Source: Melioribacteraceae bacterium
GTDB lineage: Bacteria; Bacteroidota; Ignavibacteria; Ignavibacteriales; Melioribacteraceae
Assembly (NCBI GenBank): GCA_026417375.1
Contig: JAOADJ010000027.1
Coordinates: 1 to 37,985, forward strand
Direction of reading: 5' to 3'
Length of the DNA: 37,985 nt
The position numbers and the translations under genes are program-made. Under the pieces are notes generated by a model. It did no database searches, was not told the DNA's origin, and saw only the letters and a list, made by a program, of their open reading frames with translations. Numbering within the stretch: the stretch's first letter is position 1; each line of letters starts with the position of its first letter. Shown here piece after piece: positions 32,734 through 37,985 of the stretch.

Positions 32734-34524
32734 TTATTTTGCAATTAATTCAAGTGTAAAAGTCATTTCTTTTCCATCTCTTAAAACTACAACATCAACT
32801 TTATCTCCGGCTTTGTAGTCTTGAACAGCATACATAAAATCATAAATGTTACCAACGGTTTTAGGTCCGAACTTTATTATTATATCACCAGCTTTTAATC
32901 CGGCAAGAGCAGCTGGACTTCCTTCCGTTGTTCCGCTTAATTTATAACCATTACCGTTATAACCAAATTCAGGTACTGTTCCAACAGTAACTCTTGTTCT
33001 ACCAACAGGTCTTTGAGCCTGTTCAACTACTTTAACATAATCTGGTTTAGAGTCTAAATTCTGAACGTTGTAAGCTACATCAAAAACAAAGTTTAAAACT
33101 TTTTCTTGTCCGTTAAAATTAATTTTATCAACATCATCAGATGGTTTATGATAATCATTATGAGTTCCGGTAAAGAAAAATAAAACAGGAATATTTTTGT
33201 TCGAAAAAGCCTGATGATCACTACCACCACTTCCACCATCACTCATTGATAATTTAAAATCATATTTATTTTTTGAGTTTAATAATTCTTTCCATATTGA
33301 AGAAGTCCCGCTTCCAATAATAGTTAAATTGTTATCATCTTTTAGTCTACCAATCATATCCATATTTAACATGGCTACAATTTTATTTATATCAATTGGT
33401 GTATTATTGGTGAAATAAGTTGATCCAAGAATACCCAATTCTTCACCAGAAAAAGTTAAAAATATTATTGAACGCTTTAATTGATTTTTCATTGAAGCAA
33501 ATTTTTCAGCAATTTCTAAAACGCCAGTAGTTCCCGAAGCATTATCATCAGCACCATTGTGAATTTGTTTATCATTTCCTTTATACATCGAAGCATCTTT
33601 AAGTTGATCAATTCCTAAATGGTCATAATGTGCACCAATTACTATAAATTCATTTTTTAAATTAGGATCGTTACCTTCTAAATAGCCACCAACATTTGTT
33701 GCTCTTTTTTCAATTTCTTTTACTTCGGTAGTAACATCAACTTTTATTTTTTCTAATAAAATTGAATTTGGTTTTTTTGTATCATCAATTTGTTTTTGAA
33801 TTTTTTCTAATGATAGATTTTGATTTTTGAGAATGTTATCAAAAATTTCTCTTGTAATTTGTAATACAGCAAAATCTTTCATTGCCGGAGCTCCATCATA
33901 TTTTGGATTTGGAAGCTGATCATCATTTTTCGGATAATATCCATTAACGAAAATTATTCCTAATGCTCCTTTCTCTTTAGCTGTATTAGCTTTATATCTT
34001 AATGAAATAAATTTTTCAAATTCAGATTTTGAACTATCATGTTCGGGATGATTTTTTAAAGCAATTACAATTTTTCCTTTAACATCAATTCCTTCATAAT
34101 CGTCATAATTTAATTTAGGTGCTGAAATACCATAACCAACAAAAACAACTTCAGATTTTATTTTTGTTGAACCAGAAAATCCTAATGCAACATAATCAAT
34201 AAATGGTTTTAAAGATTTTTTTGATGGAGAAACTATATTGAATGAATTCTTTTTTGTCATTTCAACTTTTTCAATAAAAGGAAATTCTTGAAACCATTTG
34301 CCATTAAAAATGGGTTTTAATCCATAAGATTCAAACTGTTGTTTTATATATTCAGCAGCTTTTTTCTCTTCAGGTGAACCTGAAAATCTGCCTTTCATTT
34401 CGTCAGATGCCAGATATTGAAGATGTGATTTTATTTCACTTGAAGTAATTTCCGGATTATTAACTTTGTCTTGTGCAAATATTGAAAAGGTTAAAAGAAA
34501 CAAAACTATAAATAAATTTTTCAT
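32734..34524 (-). CDS. M28-family metallopeptidase with PA and PDZ domains, secreted
   Basis: 596 residues with a signal peptide (NLFIVLFLLTFSIFAQ). The order is an N-terminal helix (SHLQYLASDEMKGRFSGSPEEKKAAEYI), a protease-associated (PA) insert at about 110-240 (VFVGYGISAPKLNYDDYEGIDVKGKIVI), the M28 core with the two-zinc ligands in GAHYDHLG, GADDNASG, SGEELGILGS, NMDMIGR and SDHQAF, and a C-terminal PDZ domain (GSPAALAGLKAGDIIIKFG) over about the last 85 residues. Probably an aminopeptidase digesting exogenous or periplasmic peptides. GAGGAA precedes the ATG. It is 39 nt downstream of the MBL gene in the same direction. Confidence 0.94.
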   Translation of the reverse strand: MKNLFIVLFLLTFSIFAQDKVNNPEITSSEIKSHLQYLASDEMKGRFSGSPEEKKAAEYIKQQFESYGLKPIFNGKWFQEFPFIEKVEMTKKNSFNIVSPSKKSLKPFIDYVALGFSGSTKIKSEVVFVGYGISAPKLNYDDYEGIDVKGKIVIALKNHPEHDSSKSEFEKFISLRYKANTAKEKGALGIIFVNGYYPKNDDQLPNPKYDGAPAMKDFAVLQITREIFDNILKNQNLSLEKIQKQIDDTKKPNSILLEKIKVDVTTEVKEIEKRATNVGGYLEGNDPNLKNEFIVIGAHYDHLGIDQLKDASMYKGNDKQIHNGADDNASGTTGVLEIAEKFASMKNQLKRSIIFLTFSGEELGILGSTYFTNNTPIDINKIVAMLNMDMIGRLKDDNNLTIIGSGTSSIWKELLNSKNKYDFKLSMSDGGSGGSDHQAFSNKNIPVLFFFTGTHNDYHKPSDDVDKINFNGQEKVLNFVFDVAYNVQNLDSKPDYVKVVEQAQRPVGRTRVTVGTVPEFGYNGNGYKLSGTTEGSPAALAGLKAGDIIIKFGPKTVGNIYDFMYAVQDYKAGDKVDVVVLRDGKEMTFTLELIAK

Positions 34525-34563
34525 TTATTCCTCAAATTTTCTTATAAAGATTATTTTAACAAA

Positions 34564-35283
34564 TTATTCAGGGATATGCACTAAAAAAAATTCTTTTGCA
34601 GTTTTCCCGATTTCAGTTGCTTGTTCAACTGACATATGAATTTCTAATTGATCATTACTTTTTGCGCCGGCTTCTATAATTGCCAGATCAGAATTTTTAC
34701 AATTTTTGACCAATGAATTACAGTAAGCTGTATCGCCACCATAACAAATCGACTTTTTATTATAAATAAATTTAAAACCTAATGATGGAATTTTAATATA
34801 AGTTTTTTGGTCACTTGATAATTCTCTATGATCAACTTCAAATGGTTTAATTAATATATTTTTTCTTTTAAAGGATTTTTCATTAGTTATTTCTTTAAGA
34901 TTTATTTTATAAGTTAATTCTTTTTTATAAACATTATTAAAAGCTTTATATATACTTTCAATTTCAATGCAACCTTTAGGAAAATAAATATTTAAATCAT
35001 TATTTTTTTTCATAACAGAAAGATAAGTTAATAAACTCCATACTCCGCCAATATGATCATGATGACCGTGAGTAATAAAAATATCGGAAATATTTAATAT
35101 TGTATTTAAACCAACATCTTTTGATAAATCTCTTAAAATACCATCACCTGGATCAACAACAAAAACTGAATTATTAGTAGTAATTAATATTCCAGTAGCA
35201 ATATTAGGAATGGAGGAATAAATTTTAATAAAGAGATCATCTTTCTTCCAAACCAGTGGATATTTTTGAAAATATTTTTTCAT
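34564..35283 (-). CDS. Metallo-beta-lactamase-fold hydrolase, RNase Z-like
   Basis: 239 residues, no signal peptide, cytosolic. The metal motif THGHHDHIGG (His72, His74, Asp76, His77) is complete. Later candidate ligands are VDH, the Asp in GGDTAYC and the His in FLVHIPE at the end. HMSVEQATEIGKTA resembles the segment that precedes the last His in ElaC/RNase Z and related phosphodiesterases, but the exosite arm of true RNase Z is missing or short, so it may hydrolyse another substrate. It starts one base after the feoB stop and is probably cotranscribed with feoAB. No link to iron can be shown. Confidence 0.88.
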   Translation of the reverse strand: MKKYFQKYPLVWKKDDLFIKIYSSIPNIATGILITTNNSVFVVDPGDGILRDLSKDVGLNTILNISDIFITHGHHDHIGGVWSLLTYLSVMKKNNDLNIYFPKGCIEIESIYKAFNNVYKKELTYKINLKEITNEKSFKRKNILIKPFEVDHRELSSDQKTYIKIPSLGFKFIYNKKSICYGGDTAYCNSLVKNCKNSDLAIIEAGAKSNDQLEIHMSVEQATEIGKTAKEFFLVHIPE

Positions 35284-35284
35284 A

Positions 35285-37306
35285 TTAAATAATTATTTGT
35301 GCAACAAGTCCACCAATAAAAAATGCAGTTACCCAGGTCCCCAACCAAATTATTAATCCTTCCTTCAAACCTCTTTCTTTAAGCATTACTACAAATGATG
35401 CAATACATGGAACGAAAAGAGTAATAGTTATAATTGCAACAGTAATTTGCATTGCACTAAGTTTTAATTCAAATAAACCAGCTGCTCCAAAATCTCTTCT
35501 TACCATTCCCATTACAAATGCAGTGGAAGCTTCTTTGGGTAGTTTTAACCAATTCACAGTTAAAGGATTTAAAAAGTCTTGCCATAATTTTAATAATCCT
35601 GTTAAATCTAAAATACCAACAGCTAAAGCCCCAATAAAAAACCAAAAACCAGCTTCCTTCATAAAGCCCCAGCTTCTATAAAAAGTTTTCTTTATGATAT
35701 TATTAAACCGTGGGAAACGCATCATTGGTAAATCAATTAACAATGGTGAACTTTCACCGGGTAATAATTTATTTAATACGGTTGATAAAATAATTAATAC
35801 AGACCCAATAACAGAAATAAAAATTAACATAGGTTTAACGCCAACTCCACTTAATAAAACTGCAATTACAGCAAGTTGTGCTGAACAGGGAATAACAAAT
35901 TGTAAAATTGCTGTTACAATAGATTTTTCTCTTTCAGTTCCTAATAATCTTGTTGTAATATTAGCCATAGTAATACAACCAAATCCAAGCATAATCGGAA
36001 TAACTGCACGACCATTTAAACCAATTTTGTTAAATGCTCTATCCAACATTGTTGCAAGTCGTGGTAAATATCCACTATCTTCTAAAAATGCCATTACTAA
36101 ATAAAATCCAATTACAAGTGGGAATAACAAGAACAATAAATATGTTATTGTCATTGTTATAACCCCAAATTCTCCAAAAAATAATTTTATGTAAGGATTA
36201 TAAAATGTGAATTCACTAACCGCATTTTTCTTTGAAGATAATGATTTGAATTCATTTTGTAATTTTGGATCAGCATCAGCACCATTAGGAAAAATAAAAA
36301 GCTTTTCATCAACTATATTTTCATTTTCATCTATAACTTGAGTTAATATTTCTGTGTTCGAATATTTACTTACGAATGACTTTGTGTGATATTCAAAAAA
36401 TTCTTTGCCAATTTTATTTTCTGTAAAATCTACTATTTCTTGTGAAACAAACTTGCCAATAAAAAAATAAACCAATGTCAACATGACAATTAACAATGGA
36501 ATTCCTGTAATCGGGTTTAACGAAATTCTCCCAATTAAATTAAATATTTCACCTTTGGTAGAATCTTCATATTCAACTTCACTTACAAATTCATTAACTC
36601 TGTTTCTTCTGTTTATATAAATTTTTTCTCTTTCAGTTGAAGAATTAATATTTAAGTTAAATTTAGATGAAATATTAGCATCACCTTCTGCAATCAACAA
36701 AGCTTCTGCTTGTGGAATATTTTGGATAGAAATTTTCTTTAATAGAGATAATACTTCTTCATTTTGAATACCAACTTTTGCATTGTTAATTAAAAAATCA
36801 ATTTTATCAAAACCTTGTTTATCAATCGCAGCAGTTTCAATAATTTCTACTCCTAATAATTCAGAAAGTTTTTTAACATCAATTTTGATTTTTCTTTTTT
36901 TAATTTCATCAGCAAAGTTTAAAATAACTCCAACTTTTTTCCCCATTTCAATTAGTTGTAGTGTTAAAAATAAATCTCTTTCGAGATTAAGAGCATTAAC
37001 TACATTAATTATAATGTCTCCATCTAAAATTATATCTCTTGCAACTTTTTCTTCATCATTAAATGAACCAACACCATAAATACCGGGAGTGTCATAAAGT
37101 TCATAATTCTTATATTTGCCTTTAGTAATAGAAACAGTAGTTCCGGGAAAATTGGAAACATCAACATACATTCCACTAAGAAAATTAAAAATACAAGACT
37201 TTCCTACATTGGGGTTCCCAACCAAGACTATTTTTTTTGTTTTATTTTCTAAATCAGTTTCTAAATTGATTTGTTTTAACTCTACTTTTATTTCATCAGA
37301 TTTCAT
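35285..37306 (-). CDS. feoB: Ferrous iron transporter B
   Basis: 673 residues. N-terminal G domain with G1 GNPNVGKS (30-37), G2 Thr in PGTTV (56-57), G3 DTPG (72-75) and G4 NFAD (130-133). The membrane part contains two Gate-type segments, the first with LMLGFGCITMANITTRLLGTEREKSIVTAIL and FVIPCSAQL. Between the first transmembrane helix (about residue 285) and the first Gate region lies a soluble insert of roughly 80 residues, longer than expected. FeoB imports Fe(II) across the inner membrane under low oxygen. It overlaps feoA by 4 nt (ATGA) and lies in fur-feoA-feoB order. Confidence 0.96.
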   Translation of the reverse strand: MKSDEIKVELKQINLETDLENKTKKIVLVGNPNVGKSCIFNFLSGMYVDVSNFPGTTVSITKGKYKNYELYDTPGIYGVGSFNDEEKVARDIILDGDIIINVVNALNLERDLFLTLQLIEMGKKVGVILNFADEIKKRKIKIDVKKLSELLGVEIIETAAIDKQGFDKIDFLINNAKVGIQNEEVLSLLKKISIQNIPQAEALLIAEGDANISSKFNLNINSSTEREKIYINRRNRVNEFVSEVEYEDSTKGEIFNLIGRISLNPITGIPLLIVMLTLVYFFIGKFVSQEIVDFTENKIGKEFFEYHTKSFVSKYSNTEILTQVIDENENIVDEKLFIFPNGADADPKLQNEFKSLSSKKNAVSEFTFYNPYIKLFFGEFGVITMTITYLLFLLFPLVIGFYLVMAFLEDSGYLPRLATMLDRAFNKIGLNGRAVIPIMLGFGCITMANITTRLLGTEREKSIVTAILQFVIPCSAQLAVIAVLLSGVGVKPMLIFISVIGSVLIILSTVLNKLLPGESSPLLIDLPMMRFPRFNNIIKKTFYRSWGFMKEAGFWFFIGALAVGILDLTGLLKLWQDFLNPLTVNWLKLPKEASTAFVMGMVRRDFGAAGLFELKLSAMQITVAIITITLFVPCIASFVVMLKERGLKEGLIIWLGTWVTAFFIGGLVAQIII

Positions 37307-37536
37307 TTTTCTTTTAACTCATGAATTTTAATTTTTTTTGCTAAATCAAAACCTATTGCAATTTCCTGACGGTTTTTTTGAACTACAATTGTTCCACCAG
37401 GTAATTTATGTGAACATTTTAATTTATCACCTTCACTTATACCTAAACGAATTAATTGAGATTTAATATCTCCACTCGGAAGTTTTAAAACTTTTAAATA
37501 ATGACCTTTGGAAATTTTATCTAGTGTTTTATCCAT
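37303..37536 (-). CDS. feoA: Ferrous iron transport protein A
   Basis: 77 residues, a single SH3-like cytosolic domain that supports FeoB. Typical pattern: LPSGDIKSQLIRLGISEGDKLKCSHKLPGGTIVVQKNRQEIAIGFDLAKKI. It overlaps the regulator gene by 8 nt in ATGGATAA and feoB by 4 nt, so the three are translationally coupled. Confidence 0.94.
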   Translation of the reverse strand: MDKTLDKISKGHYLKVLKLPSGDIKSQLIRLGISEGDKLKCSHKLPGGTIVVQKNRQEIAIGFDLAKKIKIHELKEK

Positions 37537-37981
37537 TTTTATTTCTTTTGCAATTTATATTAATGCATTTTCCAAAAATGTTGAATGAATAACCATTAGG
37601 TAAAAAACCTAAATCTTTTGAAATTTCTTCAACTATTTTTTGAATTCTCGGTTCTTCAAATTCTTTTATTGCACCACAATTTGTGCAAATTAAATGGTCA
37701 TGACTTACTTTTCCAATATTTGACTCATATCTGGTTTTATTTTCACCAAAATTTCTTTTAGAAAACAAACCACATTGAGCTAATAATTCTAGAGTATTAT
37801 AAACCGTAGCTCTTGAAATATTACTTTTACTTTTTTTCATTTTTAGAAAAAGTTCATCAGCACCAAAATGTCCATCAAAATTTATTGCATAATCTAAAAC
37901 TTCAAATCTTTCAGGAGTAATTCTATTTTCCCCTTCTTTCAAAAACTTTCTAAATTTTTCGTGAGCTTCTTTTCTTTCCAC
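37529..37981 (-). CDS. fur: Fur-family metalloregulator (start near window edge)
   Basis: 150 residues from GTG 37981; the true start could lie a few codons beyond the window edge, since the frame stays open. Winged-helix DNA-binding domain at 20-85 (RITPERFEVLDYAINFDGHFGADELFLKMKKSKSNISRATVYNTLELLAQCGLF), metal and dimer domain after, with SHDHLICTNCGAIKEFEE. Structural zinc Cys pairs are CTNC and CININC. It most likely controls the downstream feoAB genes in response to iron; Fur versus PerR cannot be decided. The regulatory DNA would be outside the window. Confidence 0.88.
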   Translation of the reverse strand: MERKEAHEKFRKFLKEGENRITPERFEVLDYAINFDGHFGADELFLKMKKSKSNISRATVYNTLELLAQCGLFSKRNFGENKTRYESNIGKVSHDHLICTNCGAIKEFEEPRIQKIVEEISKDLGFLPNGYSFNIFGKCININCKRNKNG

Positions 37982-37985
37982 TTTT

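Noticed and set aside
35694-36104. Plus-strand open frame of 136 codons opposite feoB
   Set aside because: It is antisense to conserved membrane segments of feoB, has no ribosome site or recognisable domain, and reflects codon bias in the opposing gene.

Overview
The window is a gene-dense, AT-rich stretch (roughly 30% GC by eye) whose content points to a bacterium of the Bacteroidota/Ignavibacteria-Chlorobi group. The reasons are a short primary sigma factor without region 1.1, promoters of the form TTTG-N20-TAnnTTT(G), many lipoproteins with a lipobox Cys, a TonB-dependent receptor, frequent TTG starts, and a LysW-type amino-acid pathway. The lineage is an inference. No rRNA, tRNA, insertion sequence, phage gene or CRISPR array was seen.

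Layout. 1-3590 (+): the end of phosphopentomutase (deoB), an overlapping small ORF and PIN-domain gene that look like a toxin-antitoxin pair, two tandem microcompartment vertex (EutN/CcmL) genes, the primary sigma factor and an NlpC/P60 lipoprotein, all tightly packed as one operon. 3635-5026: class II fumarase, then a hairpin. 5080-6348: a compact cluster of three unrecognised genes (lipoprotein, seven-helix membrane protein, small soluble protein). 6414-8237: long-chain acyl-CoA synthetase with a strong terminator. 8382-10424: methionyl-tRNA synthetase. 10512-16768: an envelope operon of three PpiC/SurA-type folding factors, a MoxR ATPase and an M23 peptidase lipoprotein.

16883-22857 is the LysW carrier-protein (alpha-aminoadipate/lysine, possibly also arginine) cluster: lysW, homocitrate-synthase-like, lysX, lysY, a class II glutamine amidotransferase-like gene, lysZ and lysJ. 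It holds the most interesting observation. LysW ends in Gln where the family carries the Glu that is the attachment point, and an unexplained Ntn amidohydrolase-type gene is embedded in the same cluster. That enzyme keeps the catalytic Cys and the carboxylate-binding Arg but lacks the Asp that normally recognises the alpha-amino group of free glutamine. Together they suggest a pro-LysW activated by deamidation of its C-terminal Gln, analogous to Pup and Dop. This is a hypothesis.

23015-27452: nuoABCDEF of complex I, stopping before nuoG. 27572-28744: an HDOD protein with a degenerate receiver domain. 28808-32680: a TonB-dependent receptor and a gamma-glutamyltransferase, followed by a terminator shared with the convergent genes. 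32734-37981 (-): M28 peptidase with PA and PDZ domains, a metallo-beta-lactamase-fold hydrolase, FeoB, FeoA and a Fur-family regulator, where the last three form an overlapping iron-uptake operon read right to left.
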